From assembly GCA_963819785.1 (NCBI GenBank), contig CAWFXW010000037.1, positions 930,001-994,000 on the forward strand: a DNA stretch of 64,000 nt, in the 5' to 3' direction. Within the stretch, counting starts at the first letter, position 1. The number at the start of each line of letters is the position of its first letter. The translations under genes and the position numbers were made by a program. The DNA comes from Palsa-504 sp963819785. GTDB taxonomy: Bacteria; Actinomycetota; Actinomycetes; Streptosporangiales; Streptosporangiaceae. Below are positions 19,319 to 28,276 of this stretch, piece after piece. Under the pieces are notes generated by a model. That model saw only the letters and a program-made list of their open reading frames with translations, was not told the origin of the DNA and did not search any database.

Positions 19319-20280
19319 TCTTCGGGCGGGGCTAGGTCGGTATTTTCAGCCGAACGGAGCGTGGTGAAAGCGCCGTCGAACTTCGCCGGATCGCCCCGCT
19401 GGGCGGGAATCAGGACCTTGGGCACCAGCTCCGGGGGACGCCGGCCCAGCATGTCCAGCCAGCGCAGGGCCGGTGTTCGTTCGATCACCTTGGTGAAGCT
19501 GACCTTCTCGCTGGCCGCGGTCAGGCCGGTAATCCCGGCCAGCAGAGCGATCCGGGCCGGTCGCGGCAGGGCCGCCGCGGCGGCGCCCAGCATGGCGCCC
19601 AGCGCGTTCGCCCCGCAGTCGCCGAGCATGGCCCGCTCGGCCAGGTCCTCGGGGAGGAGGCTGAGTCCGGCGGCCAGCGGCGCCGCGACGCCGGCGCGGC
19701 GGCCGCTCGGGAACCCGCCCGCGGCGATCAGCGCGCCCGAGGCGACGGCGACCTTGACCGCCCGGCCGGGCCGCAGGTCGAACAGGTTGAGCAGGTTCGC
19801 TCCCCCGGCCACCAGCGCGCCGTTGATGACGACATCGACGGGCGCGCCTCCGGCCAGTGCGGCGCTGGCCATCCCGGTGACGCCGATGCCGCCCAGCTTG
19901 ATCGCGCCGGTGGTGATCTCGCCGCGGCGCAGGGCCCCCAGGTGGCCGCGGAACCCGCGCCGGTCGCCGGACCCGGCCAGGTCGTCGTAGCCGCCGAACG
20001 CCGCCGCTCCCGCCCCGGCCAGGGCCATGGCGGCGGCCGGCCTAGGTGACCCGAGGGCGGCCCGGGCCAGCGCGCCGGCGATGGCGCCGGCCGCGACCGC
20101 GGGTCCCTCGAGCAGGGTGACCGGCTCACCGCGATGGTTGGTCCGCGACCAGGTCTTGGTGCCGCCAGGCGGCCGGTGGTTCAGCACCGCGTAGGCGAGC
20201 CTGGCGGTGCCCGCCGCGACCGCGCCCGCCGTGACGGTGCTTGCCATCGAGGGCCCGGCCAGTCCCCTGGCGCGGCTCAC
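19315..20280 (-). CDS. MraY/WecA-like polyprenyl-phosphate glycosyl-1-phosphate transferase-like protein
   Basis: 321 residues, largely hydrophobic. Three motifs of the MraY/WecA superfamily are visible: AFGGYDDLAGS (paired aspartates), NLLNLFDLRPGRAVK (NxxNxxD) and LGDCGANALGAMLG (GDxGxxxLG). These enzymes attach a sugar-phosphate from a UDP-sugar to undecaprenyl phosphate. The N-terminal part is unusually rich in alanine and glycine, and the family member is divergent, so activity is not certain. GTGA overlaps couple it to SteB upstream and MurJ downstream. It would make the lipid-linked precursor that the flippase exports. Confidence 0.78.
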   Translation of the reverse strand: MSRARGLAGPSMASTVTAGAVAAGTARLAYAVLNHRPPGGTKTWSRTNHRGEPVTLLEGPAVAAGAIAGALARAALGSPRPAAAMALAGAGAAAFGGYDDLAGSGDRRGFRGHLGALRRGEITTGAIKLGGIGVTGMASAALAGGAPVDVVINGALVAGGANLLNLFDLRPGRAVKVAVASGALIAAGGFPSGRRAGVAAPLAAGLSLLPEDLAERAMLGDCGANALGAMLGAAAAALPRPARIALLAGITGLTAASEKVSFTKVIERTPALRWLDMLGRRPPELVPKVLIPAQRGDPAKFDGAFTTLRSAENTDLAPPEE

Positions 20281-21326
20281 TTCTTCGGCTTCTTGGTCGC
20301 GGGAGTGCTCGAGACCGACGCAGACGGGCTCGCGCTGGGCGTGGGAGCCGGGCTCGGCCCCACGGCGCTGGCGCCGTTGTCGAACCCGTAGCTGCCCGGG
20401 TTGCCGCCGTTGAGCTGAGTCGCCAGCGCCTGGATCACCACGCTCTGCCCGGCCACGAAGTCGGCGTCGTCGACGGTGGACACCTTGCTGGCCGCACTGC
20501 TCGCCCGGAGCACGGCGATCGGGCTGCCCGGCCCCGAACCCGCCGAGACGCCCGCTACCACGGTGGCCGAGCTCTTGGCGGCCAGTTCCTCGGCGACGGG
20601 CACCAGGATCTGGTCGAACGGATCCACGCTGCCGTCCTGCGGAGCGGTCTGCGGAGTGACGATCACGGCCAGCGTGGCCGGTGCCGAGGGTTGCCCGCTA
20701 ATGGTCAGGAATCCCTCGTTGGCGTATGCGGCGAGCATGGTCTGCGCGTTGGTGTCCTGCTGACCGCTCGCCGACGTTCCGGTGACCGGCTGGCCGGCCG
20801 TTGAGGCCGGCGCCCGGGTGAGGATCTCGCTGGCGATCACCTGCGCGGCTTGCTGCTGGTAGGGCGTACCGGTGTTCAGCACGATGTTGTCGGCCTGCGA
20901 CATGGCCAGGTTGATCTGGTTCAGGCCGTCCAGCGTCGTGTCGCTGTTGTCGAAGAACTTGGACTGCAGCGCGATCTGCCCGGTGACCGTGGCGCCCGCG
21001 TACTCGGTGGCGGCGTTGCTGATGGCGGTGACGACCGAAGCCGGAGCGCCGGGCTCGGTGATGATGAGCAGCCGCTGGCCGGCCAGCAGGTCGTGCAGCA
21101 CGACCGGCTCGACGGCCTGGGCGTAGTTCTGGCCGAGGTTGGCCTGCTGCTGGGCCGTGTCGCGCTGGCTGCTCGCCTGGTTCAGCTCGTTCTGCAGCTT
21201 GGCGGTGGTCTGGTTCAGCAGGTTGTACGTGGGGCCCTGCAGCTCGGTGGAGCCGAGCACGATCCCGATGGCCAGGGCGAGGAACACCGCCACGATGGAC
21301 ACTAGGTGGTAACGAAAGTCGATCAC
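20277..21326 (-). CDS. steB: SteB/MctB (copper transporter, Rv1698-like) protein
   Basis: 349 residues. It has one N-terminal membrane helix, YHLVSIVAVFLALAIGIVLG, followed by STELQGPTYNLLNQTT and a predicted coiled coil (about residues 35-70). Then comes a long extracytoplasmic alpha/beta domain with a serine/proline/lysine tail (PAPTPSASPSASVSS). This is the layout of the MctB/SteB family: MctB (Rv1698) has been described as a copper-linked channel, and SteB as a SteA partner in corynebacterial division. The GTG start overlaps the steA stop by one base. Beyond that, function here is by analogy. Confidence 0.88.
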   Translation of the reverse strand: MIDFRYHLVSIVAVFLALAIGIVLGSTELQGPTYNLLNQTTAKLQNELNQASSQRDTAQQQANLGQNYAQAVEPVVLHDLLAGQRLLIITEPGAPASVVTAISNAATEYAGATVTGQIALQSKFFDNSDTTLDGLNQINLAMSQADNIVLNTGTPYQQQAAQVIASEILTRAPASTAGQPVTGTSASGQQDTNAQTMLAAYANEGFLTISGQPSAPATLAVIVTPQTAPQDGSVDPFDQILVPVAEELAAKSSATVVAGVSAGSGPGSPIAVLRASSAASKVSTVDDADFVAGQSVVIQALATQLNGGNPGSYGFDNGASAVGPSPAPTPSASPSASVSSTPATKKPKK

Positions 21327-22516
21327 TATAGTTTTCCGGTCAGCCAGTAGGTAAAGGAGTGCCAGGTCGCTTCGAAGTACCGGGCCAGGACGGGTTCGGC
21401 CGGGGAGAACAGCACGGCCACGAGGACGGTGACGGCCGCGGCCAGGACCAGGACCAGGAGCGACCAGCCGGAGATCCGGCTCTGGTAGAGCTGGTGCACG
21501 CCGCGGGCGTTGACCAGTTTCCCGGCCACCCGCAGGTGCGTGATGAAGGTACTCGACATGCCCGGGCGGCCCTTGTCGAGAAACTCCTCCAGTGTGTGGT
21601 GGGTGCCCACCACCACGATCAGGCTCGCCCCCTTGGCGTCGGCTACGAGCAGCGCGACGTCCTCGCTGGTCCCCGGGGCGGGGCAGGTGGCGGCGTCCAG
21701 GCCAAGCTCGTGCACCCGGGCCAGCCCCGGCGCGCGCCCGTCCGGGTAGGCGTGCACGATCAGTTCCGCGCCGGAAGACAGGGCCTCGTCGGACACCGAG
21801 TCCATGTCGCCCAGGATGACGTCGGGCAGGTAACCGGCCTCCATGAGGGCGTCCGCGCCGCCGTCCACGGCCATCATGACCGGCTTGAATTCGCGGATGT
21901 AGGCCCGCAGGGCGGCCAGGTCCTCGCGGTAGTGGTAGCCGCGCACCACGACCAGGACGTGCCGCCCGACCATGTCCGTGTCCATCTGGGGAGCCGCGAT
22001 GCCGTCGGTGAGCAGGGCGTGCTCACGGCGGAGGAACTCCAGGGTGTTCGCCGCGAACGACTCGATCTGCACGGCGACCAGGGACCTGGCCTCGGTCAGG
22101 GCGGTCTCGACCGACTCCCTGGTCAGCGGGGTCCCCTTGGCCACCACCTGGTCGCCGAGGTACAGCGTCTCGGAGTCCAGCCGCACGACCGCGCCGTCGG
22201 CGACCCGGACCATCACGTCCGGGCCGACCCCGTCGATGACCGGGATTCCGGCGTCGATCAGGAGTTGCGGGCCGAGGTTCGGGTAGCGGCCGGTGATGCT
22301 CATCGAGACGTTGACCACGGCGGCGACCTTCCGCCGGATCAGCTCTTCGGCACTTACCCGGTCGAGGTCGGAATGGTCGATGATGGCGATCTCGCCCGCG
22401 CTGAGCCGTTTGGTGATGATCTTCGTGGCGCGGTCCACACGGGCCACGGCGACGATGCCGGGGGGCTCCCCAGCCCGACCCCGGAACACCGGCGGAATCA
22501 CGGACGGCAACTTCAT
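21326..22516 (-). CDS. steA: SteA, thiamin-pyrophosphokinase-like cell-division protein
   Basis: 396 residues. The N-terminal two thirds hold VARVDRATKIITKRLSAGE and IDHSDLDRVSAEELIRRKVA. The thiamin-pyrophosphokinase-like catalytic-domain fold follows with AVDGGADALMEAGYLPDVIL and GDMDSVSDEAL. A single C-terminal membrane helix, WSLLVLVLAAAVTVLVAVLF, precedes the last 30 residues. This arrangement identifies SteA, which in Corynebacterium works with SteB in septation, rather than a true thiamin kinase. I chose the ATG at 22516 (MKLPSVIPP), with AGGATGG upstream, over a longer frame. It is the first gene of the five-gene operon steA-steB-MraY-like-murJ-GT4. Confidence 0.92.
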   Translation of the reverse strand: MKLPSVIPPVFRGRAGEPPGIVAVARVDRATKIITKRLSAGEIAIIDHSDLDRVSAEELIRRKVAAVVNVSMSITGRYPNLGPQLLIDAGIPVIDGVGPDVMVRVADGAVVRLDSETLYLGDQVVAKGTPLTRESVETALTEARSLVAVQIESFAANTLEFLRREHALLTDGIAAPQMDTDMVGRHVLVVVRGYHYREDLAALRAYIREFKPVMMAVDGGADALMEAGYLPDVILGDMDSVSDEALSSGAELIVHAYPDGRAPGLARVHELGLDAATCPAPGTSEDVALLVADAKGASLIVVVGTHHTLEEFLDKGRPGMSSTFITHLRVAGKLVNARGVHQLYQSRISGWSLLVLVLAAAVTVLVAVLFSPAEPVLARYFEATWHSFTYWLTGKL

Positions 22517-22670
22517 CGGAATCCATCCTGCCAGAGCCCGTGAGTGCGAACTGCCACGTTGACGCCTACGGCGTGTCATAGGTCGCGGGACAATTGTGAC
22601 AAGGAGTTACGCATGGGACGGCTGCCGGGGCTTCGGTGTTTTGTCAGACCCATCAGGTAGTGTCGCACTC

Positions 22671-23999
22671 GTGATAAATGGGGCGCGCTTCACGGAGGCG
22701 GACGCCGAGGCGCACGTTCACGGGATCGCCTTCAAGACCGGCCCGCCGGAGCGGGTAGGCGTCGAACTCGAGTGGCTGGTCCGCGACCCTCGCGATCCAG
22801 CCCAGCCGGTCCGGGCGGAACAGGTAGCCGCCGCCCTGGCCCCCTTCGAAGCCGGAACGCCGGCCAGCTTTGAGGCCGGAACCCCGGCCAGCAGGCAGGG
22901 CTACCCGGAGCACGAACAACGGATCGTTCGGTATCAGATTCCTGCTCTTCCCTCAGGTGCCACCCTGACGGTGGAGCCTGGCGGGCAGCTTGAGCTGAGC
23001 TCGGCGCCCGCCGGCACGCTCGGTGAACTGGTTGAGGTGACCGGGCGGGACCTGGCCGCACTGCGTGACGCGGCCGCGGCGGCCGGTCTTGAACTCTGCG
23101 GCTATGGCCTCGATCCGCTGCGCCCGCCGCGGCGCGTCCTCGATTTGCCGCGGTACGCGGCGATGGAGAAATTCTTCGACCGGGACGGCACGTGGGGCCG
23201 CCAGATGATGTGCGGCACCGCGTCGGTCCAGGTCTGCCTGGACGCGGGCGACGACGGTACGGGTGAATCCGGGTACCGGTCGCGGTGGAAACTGCTGCAC
23301 GCGATCGGGCCGGTGCTGGTGGCCGCGTTCGCCAACTCGCCGCTGCGCGACGGGCGGCCCACCGGCTGGTACTCGGCCCGCCAGCAGGTGTGGGCCAACA
23401 TGGATCCGGGCCGGACCCGGGCACCTGCCGACGACGGGGACCCGCGCGACGCCTGGACGGCCTACGCCCTGGACGCCGAGCTGATGTGCGTCCGCGAGCC
23501 CGGCTCGGCCGACTGGACCGCGCCGGCCGGCCTGACTTTCCGCGACTGGGTGCGCGACGGCGGGTCCGGTTCGCTGCGCCCGCCCACCCCCGAAGACCTG
23601 GACTACCACCTGTCGACGCTGTTCCCGCCGGTCCGGCCGCGCGGGCACATGGAACTGCGCATGATCGACGCGCAGCCGGGCGACGGCTGGATCGTGCCCG
23701 CCGCCGTGGCCACGGCCCTGGCCGGCGACGAACGCGCGGCGGACGCGGCGCTGGCCGCCGCCGAGCCGGTGTGGAAAGCGCCCGCCGACGGCCACGACCC
23801 GTGGCTGCGAGCGGCCAGGTCCGGCCCGGCCGACCCGCTCATCAGCCGGGCCGCCAAGCAGTGCTTCGAGGCCGCCGACGCGGCGCTGGGCCGGGCGGGC
23901 GCGCCCGCCCCGATCCGGCAGGCGGTGGCCGACTTCACCGAGCGATACGTGCTGCAAGACCGATGTCCCGCCGACGACCAACTGGAGGCAATCGCATGA
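22671..23999 (+). CDS. egtA: Glutamate-cysteine ligase EgtA (ergothioneine biosynthesis)
   Basis: About 442 residues. EgtA makes gamma-glutamylcysteine, the sulfur donor for EgtB. Motifs of the GCS2 fold are VGVELEWLV, TVEPGGQLELSSAP, YAAMEKFFDRDGTWGRQMMC and TASVQVCLDAG. A duplicated 8-residue block (FEAGTPAS twice, near residue 60) looks like a small tandem expansion. I chose the GTG at 22671 (VINGARFTEAD), as homologues begin there. It has little leader and may be leaderless. The stop overlaps the egtB start as ATGA. Confidence 0.93.
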   Translation: MINGARFTEADAEAHVHGIAFKTGPPERVGVELEWLVRDPRDPAQPVRAEQVAAALAPFEAGTPASFEAGTPASRQGYPEHEQRIVRYQIPALPSGATLTVEPGGQLELSSAPAGTLGELVEVTGRDLAALRDAAAAAGLELCGYGLDPLRPPRRVLDLPRYAAMEKFFDRDGTWGRQMMCGTASVQVCLDAGDDGTGESGYRSRWKLLHAIGPVLVAAFANSPLRDGRPTGWYSARQQVWANMDPGRTRAPADDGDPRDAWTAYALDAELMCVREPGSADWTAPAGLTFRDWVRDGGSGSLRPPTPEDLDYHLSTLFPPVRPRGHMELRMIDAQPGDGWIVPAAVATALAGDERAADAALAAAEPVWKAPADGHDPWLRAARSGPADPLISRAAKQCFEAADAALGRAGAPAPIRQAVADFTERYVLQDRCPADDQLEAIA

Positions 24000-25353
24000 C
24001 GGACGAGGGGGAAACGCTGCGGGAGACGATCGCCAGGGAACTGACCGGCGCGCGGCGCCGGACCACGCTGCTCACCGATAGCGTGGACGAAGCCGACCTG
24101 GTCAGACAGCACTCGCCGCTGATGTCCCCGCTGGTCTGGGACCTGGCCCACATCGCCAACCAGGAAGAACTCTGGCTGCTGCGGGAGGTCGGCGGGCGCG
24201 AGCCGATGCACCCGGAGATCGACCCGCTCTACGACGCCTTCGAGCACCCCCGCTCTGAGCGCCCCACGCTGCCACTGCTGCCGCCCGCTGAGGCCCGGGC
24301 CTACGGGCATGAGGTGCGCGGCCGGGTCCTCGACCTGCTGGAGCGAGCGCGTTTTAGTGGCACGAGGCTGCTCGGTAACGGGTTCGCGTTCGGCATGATC
24401 GCCCAGCACGAGGTGCAGCACGACGAGACGATGCTGATCACCCACCAGATCCGGGCGGGGTCCGCGGTGCTCACCGCCACGCCGCCGGGCCCGGCGCCCG
24501 CGGAGGCGCTGCGGCTGCCGTCCGAGGTCCTGGTTCCGGGCGGCCCGTTCACCATGGGCACCTCCACCGAGCCGTGGGCGCTGGACAATGAACGGCCCGC
24601 GCACCAGGTGGACGTGGCCCCGTTCTTCCTCGACACCACGCCGGTGACCTGCGGCGCGTACGCCGAGTTCATCGCCGACGGCGGATACGACGACCGGCGC
24701 TGGTGGACGGAGGCGGGCTGGGATCACCGGCAGCGCGCCGGGCTGTCCGCCCCGCTGTACTGGAGCCGGGAGGGCGGGACGTGGGTCCGCCGGGTCTTCG
24801 GCCAGACCGAACCCGTCCGGCCGGAGGAACCCGTGCTGCACGTGTGCTGGTACGAAGCCGACGCGTACGCCCGCTGGGCGGGCCGGCGGCTGCCGACCGA
24901 GGCCGAGTGGGAGAAGGCGGCTCGTTTCGATCCGGTGACCGGCCTGTCCCGGCGCTACCCGTGGGGCAACGCGGACCCCTCGGCGGAACTAGCGAACCTG
25001 GGCCAGCATTTCCTGCGGCCCGCGCCGGCCGCTCGTACCCGGCGGGGGCGGCGCCGTGCGGGGCAAGGCAGCTGATCGGGGACGTGTGGGAGTGGACGAG
25101 TTCGGACTTCGGCCCGTATCCGGGGTTCAGCGCCTGGCCTTACCGGGAGTACTCGGAGGTGTTCTTCGGTCCCGAATACAAGGTGCTGCGCGGCGGGTCG
25201 TTCGCGGTCAGCGCGGTGGCCTGCCGCGGCACGTTCCGGAACTGGGACTACCCGATCCGACGGCAGATCTTCTCCGGCTTCCGCACCGCGCGCAGCGGTA
25301 GCGCTCTCCTTCCGGGGGGACCCATCCCCCCGGACCCCCCTTGGACCACCTGA
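23996..25353 (+). CDS. egtB: Hercynylcysteine sulfoxide synthase EgtB, interrupted by a frameshift
   Basis: EgtB is a non-haem iron enzyme that joins hercynine to gamma-glutamylcysteine using oxygen. The DinB-type iron motif QHEVQHDET (HX3HXE) is near residue 140, and the formylglycine-enzyme-like domain follows: PGGPFTMGTSTEPWAL and WAGRRLPTEAEWEKAARFD. The first frame ends early at 25075 with LRPAPAARTRRG. The real continuation, SYPAGAAPCGARQLIGDVWE, then WTSSDFG and VLRGGSFAVS, is in the next frame. One missing G near 25030 (GCCGCTCG for GCCGGCTCG) explains it. The tail after RTARSGS reads through a GC hairpin to the stop at 25353. The predicted repaired product has about 452 residues. Confidence 0.9.
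25312..25333. terminator. GC hairpin at the egtB/egtC junction
   Basis: CCGGGGGGA, CCCA loop and TCCCCCCGG form a 9-bp stem inside the last codons of egtB, 20 bases before egtC. It resembles a GC-rich attenuator or processing hairpin, though read-through into egtC is expected because the genes are functionally linked. Confidence 0.5.
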
Positions 25354-26127
25354 ATGTGCAGGCACCTGGCCTACCTCGGGCCTGCGGCCACGCTGCGGTC
25401 GGTCATCATCGACCCGCCGCACGGGCTGTACCGGCAGGCCTGGGCGCCGCGACGGCAGCGGCACGGGACGGTGAACGCGGACGGGTTCGGGGTCGGCTGG
25501 TACGCGCCCGGCGACCCGGACCCGGTCAGGTACCGGCGGGCCGAGCCGATCTGGGGCGACGAGTCGTTCGCGGACGTAGCCCGGGTGACGAGGTCCGCGG
25601 CGGTCCTGGCGGCGGTGCGCTGCGCTACGGCGGGCACCGCCCTGGGGCCCGCTTCGGTGGCCCCGTTCGCGTCGGGGCCCTGGCTGTTCAGTCATAACGG
25701 GGTGATAGCCGGGTGGCCTTCGTCGGCTGCCGGGCTGGCCGCCACGCTGCCGGCCGACGTGCTGCTCGGGCTGGAGGCCCGGGTTGACTCCGCGCTGCTG
25801 TGGGCGCTGGTGCGGCACCGGCTGGACCGGGGCCTGGCGCCCGCCGAGGCGCTGGCCGATACCGTCCGGGCGCTGCGGGCATCCGGGCTGACCGGCCGGT
25901 TCAACTTCCTGCTCACCGACGGCCAGCTGATCGCCGCCTCCGCGGCCGGCGACACCTTGTTTGTCCGGCATTCCTGGCCGGCGGTCGTCGTCGCCTCCGA
26001 ACCCGGCGACGACGAGCCCGGCTGGGCCGAAGTCCCCGATGACTCCGTCCTGACCGCCACGGCCGGGCAAGCCACCGTGAGCCCGCTCGCGGAACTCCCC
26101 TCCAACGGAAGGATCGCTCTCTCGTGA
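25354..26127 (+). CDS. egtC: Gamma-glutamyl-hercynylcysteine sulfoxide hydrolase EgtC
   Basis: 257 residues of the class II glutamine-amidotransferase (Ntn hydrolase) fold. The nucleophile is Cys2 in MCRHLAYLG. Family blocks are NADGFGVGWYA, RCATAGTALGPASVAPF and WLFSHNGVIAGWP. EgtC removes the glutamate from the EgtB product. The ATG follows the egtB stop directly, and the end overlaps egtD by four bases (GTGA). No other start keeps Cys2 in place, which fixes the start. Confidence 0.95.
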   Translation: MCRHLAYLGPAATLRSVIIDPPHGLYRQAWAPRRQRHGTVNADGFGVGWYAPGDPDPVRYRRAEPIWGDESFADVARVTRSAAVLAAVRCATAGTALGPASVAPFASGPWLFSHNGVIAGWPSSAAGLAATLPADVLLGLEARVDSALLWALVRHRLDRGLAPAEALADTVRALRASGLTGRFNFLLTDGQLIAASAAGDTLFVRHSWPAVVVASEPGDDEPGWAEVPDDSVLTATAGQATVSPLAELPSNGRIALS

Positions 26128-27098
26128 CCTCACTTGACCGCCGGCTGCCGCCCGGCTTCCTCGCCGAATCGCTGCGCGCCGACGCGCGCCGCGGGCTCGC
26201 CTCGGAACCGAAGTCGCTGCCGCCCAAGTGGTTCTACGACGCCCAGGGCAGCGCGCTGTTCGACAAGATCACCGAGCTGCGCGAGTACTACCCGACCCGT
26301 GCGGAGCGGGAGATCCTGCACGCCACCGCGACGTCGATCGCCCAGCTGACCCGGGCCCGGACGCTGGTCGAGCTCGGCTCGGGGTCTTCGGACAAGACCA
26401 GGCTGCTGCTTGACGCGCTGCGTGCGGCGGGCACCCTGCGCTGCTACCTGGCGGTAGACGTCAGCGAGCCGGCCCTGGTCGCGGCGGGCGACGCGCTGTC
26501 CGCGGAGTACCCGGGCCTGGACGTGCGCGCCGTGGTCTCCGACTTCGAGGAGCACCTGGGGTTCCCCGCCGACGGTGACACGCCCGCGCCCCGGCTGGTC
26601 GCGTTCCTGGGCAGCACAATCGGGAACCTGCTGCCCGCCCAGCGCGCCGCGTTCCTGGCCCGGGTCCGGGCCGGGCTGCGCCCGGGTGACTTCTTCCTGC
26701 TCGGCACCGACCTGGTCAAGGATCCGTCCGTGCTGGTCGCCGCGTACGACGACGACTCCGGCATCACCGCCCAGTTCAACAAGAACGTCCTGGCGGTGCT
26801 GAACAACGGACTCGGCGCGGACTTCGACCCCGACGAGTTCGAGCACGTGGCGGTGTGGGATCCGCGGAACGAATGGATCGAGATGCGGCTGCGCTCGCTG
26901 GCCGGCCAGACCGTGCACCTGCCCGCCATCGGGCTCACCGTGACCTTCGCCGAGGGAGAGGAAATGCGCACCGAGGTGTCGGCAAAGTTCCGGCGTGCCG
27001 GGATCGAGGCCGAGCTGGCCGCGGCCGGGCTGACCATGCGCTCGTGGTGGACCGATTCGGCCGCGCAATTCGGCCTGTCGCTGTCCGTCCCGAGGTGA
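26124..27098 (+). CDS. egtD: L-histidine N-alpha-methyltransferase EgtD
   Basis: 324 residues. EgtD trimethylates histidine to hercynine using S-adenosylmethionine. Motifs are LPPKWFYDAQGSALFDKIT, the SAM site LVELGSGSSDKTRLLLDAL, AFLGSTIGNLLPAQRAAFL and LLGTDLVKDPSVLVAAYDD, all characteristic of the EgtD/DUF2260-type methyltransferases. The GTG start overlaps the EgtC stop. This completes egtABCD. The PLP-dependent lyase EgtE, which would make ergothioneine from hercynylcysteine sulfoxide, is not in the adjacent DNA. Confidence 0.96.
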   Translation: MTSLDRRLPPGFLAESLRADARRGLASEPKSLPPKWFYDAQGSALFDKITELREYYPTRAEREILHATATSIAQLTRARTLVELGSGSSDKTRLLLDALRAAGTLRCYLAVDVSEPALVAAGDALSAEYPGLDVRAVVSDFEEHLGFPADGDTPAPRLVAFLGSTIGNLLPAQRAAFLARVRAGLRPGDFFLLGTDLVKDPSVLVAAYDDDSGITAQFNKNVLAVLNNGLGADFDPDEFEHVAVWDPRNEWIEMRLRSLAGQTVHLPAIGLTVTFAEGEEMRTEVSAKFRRAGIEAELAAAGLTMRSWWTDSAAQFGLSLSVPR

Positions 27099-27192
27099 CG
27101 GGTCCCAGGCTCCGGGAGGTATAGACGCGTTAGGTGCGCTCTGATATGAGTAGCGTCTATCGGGTCGGCTTGGTCCTCTAGACGGGGGAAAC

Positions 27193-27714
27193 ATGACACC
27201 TCGACTTCGCTTCTGGCGGCTCGCGTTCGCGGGGGCCGTCGTAGCCGCCGCTGTGGCCCTGCCCTCGCTGCCAGCGGTGGCGTCCACGGCAAGTCAGGCC
27301 GGCGCCGCCGCGACGGTATGCGCCACGTCCCGCCCGCACAGCGGCACGTTCCTGTTCTCTGGGGTTCGCGGCGGCATGGGACAGATGACGATCAAGAATC
27401 ACATCAACCAAGATGTCGTGGTCGTCATGGTGCGCGGCAAGTCCAAGGCGGTCGCCGTCTATGTCCGGGCCAAGGCCAATTACACGGTCCGCAACGTCAA
27501 GTCCGGCTCGTACACCGTCTTCTTCACCACTGGCTCGCTGTACAGCGTCTGCAAGGAACGCTTCACCCGCGGCGCGGCCTACTGGCGGGTCAAAGGCCAC
27601 GTGAACTTTGTCGTCGCGCCGTTCTTCACCGTCGCGACGCTGACCCTGTTCGTGGCCAACGGCGGCAGTCCCTCAGCCTCGCAGATCAACCCGTCGGGCT
27701 TCCCTGTCCCCTGA
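27193..27714 (+). CDS. Small secreted protein of unknown function
   Basis: 173 residues. A signal peptide is clear: RLRFWRLAFAGAVVAAAVAL then PSLPAVAST. The mature part (about 140 residues) has beta-strand-like blocks such as GQMTIKNHINQDVVVVMVRG and KSKAVAVYVRAKANYTVRNV, then YTVFFTTGSLYSVCKERFTR. Two cysteines could form a disulfide. The pattern suggests a small beta-sandwich. A GGGGG ribosome site precedes the ATG, with spacing AAAC. No function is recognised. It lies between egtD and a convergent DUF1905 gene. Confidence 0.75.
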   Translation: MTPRLRFWRLAFAGAVVAAAVALPSLPAVASTASQAGAAATVCATSRPHSGTFLFSGVRGGMGQMTIKNHINQDVVVVMVRGKSKAVAVYVRAKANYTVRNVKSGSYTVFFTTGSLYSVCKERFTRGAAYWRVKGHVNFVVAPFFTVATLTLFVANGGSPSASQINPSGFPVP

Positions 27715-27731
27715 TCCGCTGATCCGCGCGT

Positions 27732-28013
27732 TCAGCGGCCGAGGCGCTCGAGCAGGCACACGGTCACGGTGTCGCCGGCCTGCTTGCCGATGAGCTCGCG
27801 GATCTCGGCCTTGACCGGGAGCTTGTGGGTGCCGTCGCCCAGGGCCATGAACGAGCTGCGGAACGGGTGGCCGTCGATGGTCCCGCGCACCTTGACCAGG
27901 CCGCGGGTGCCGAAGAACGACACGGACTCGGGCCAGACGAGGTAGGTCCAGCCGCCCTTGGCCTCGCTCTGCCGCAGGGTAGCGGTGAATTCCTTGTTCA
28001 ACGTCTCCTCCAT
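27732..28013 (-). CDS. DUF1905 domain protein
   Basis: 93 residues matching the small DUF1905 fold: KEFTATLRQSEAKGGWTYLV then VRGTIDGHPFRSSFMALGDG and AEIRELIGKQAGDTVTVCL. These proteins are small beta-barrels, often fused to YdeI-type domains. Function is unknown. It is convergent with the secreted protein, and no strong ribosome site is visible. Confidence 0.85.
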   Translation of the reverse strand: MEETLNKEFTATLRQSEAKGGWTYLVWPESVSFFGTRGLVKVRGTIDGHPFRSSFMALGDGTHKLPVKAEIRELIGKQAGDTVTVCLLERLGR

Positions 28014-28069
28014 CGGTCCAGCTTGCCGTAGTCAGGATCCGCAGAGATGACGATCGTGCGCGCCGCAAA

Positions 28070-28180
28070 TCAACGCGGGAAGAAGTGGGTGTGCGGACGG
28101 TCCAGGCGGCGGCCGTCCAGGGTGATGTCGACCTGCTCGTTGTAGAAGGCGATCAGCCCGGCGATGGGCAGCAGCTCTCC
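28070..28180 (-). pseudogene. C-terminal remnant of a DUF427 gene
   Basis: The last 36 codons before a stop read GELLPIAGLIAFYNEQVDIT and DGRRLDRPHTHFFPR. This matches the end of the complete DUF427 gene in this window at 62302-63075 (RQLLPIAGLIAFYNEKVDT). The rest of the gene is absent: upstream sequence is the leader of the YCII gene. It is a short relic left by a deletion. Confidence 0.7.
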
Positions 28181-28276
28181 AGCGGATAATGATCGTGCCA
28201 TGTCGAGGACAGGCCGGCGGCTCCGACCCGGTGGTGAGAGCGCGCCGACGGGGCGCGCGACGGTGGAGGGTACGCG

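Noticed and set aside
21326..22516. SteA as a thiamin pyrophosphokinase
   Set aside because: The kinase-like fold is there, but the C-terminal membrane helix and pairing with SteB match the division protein.
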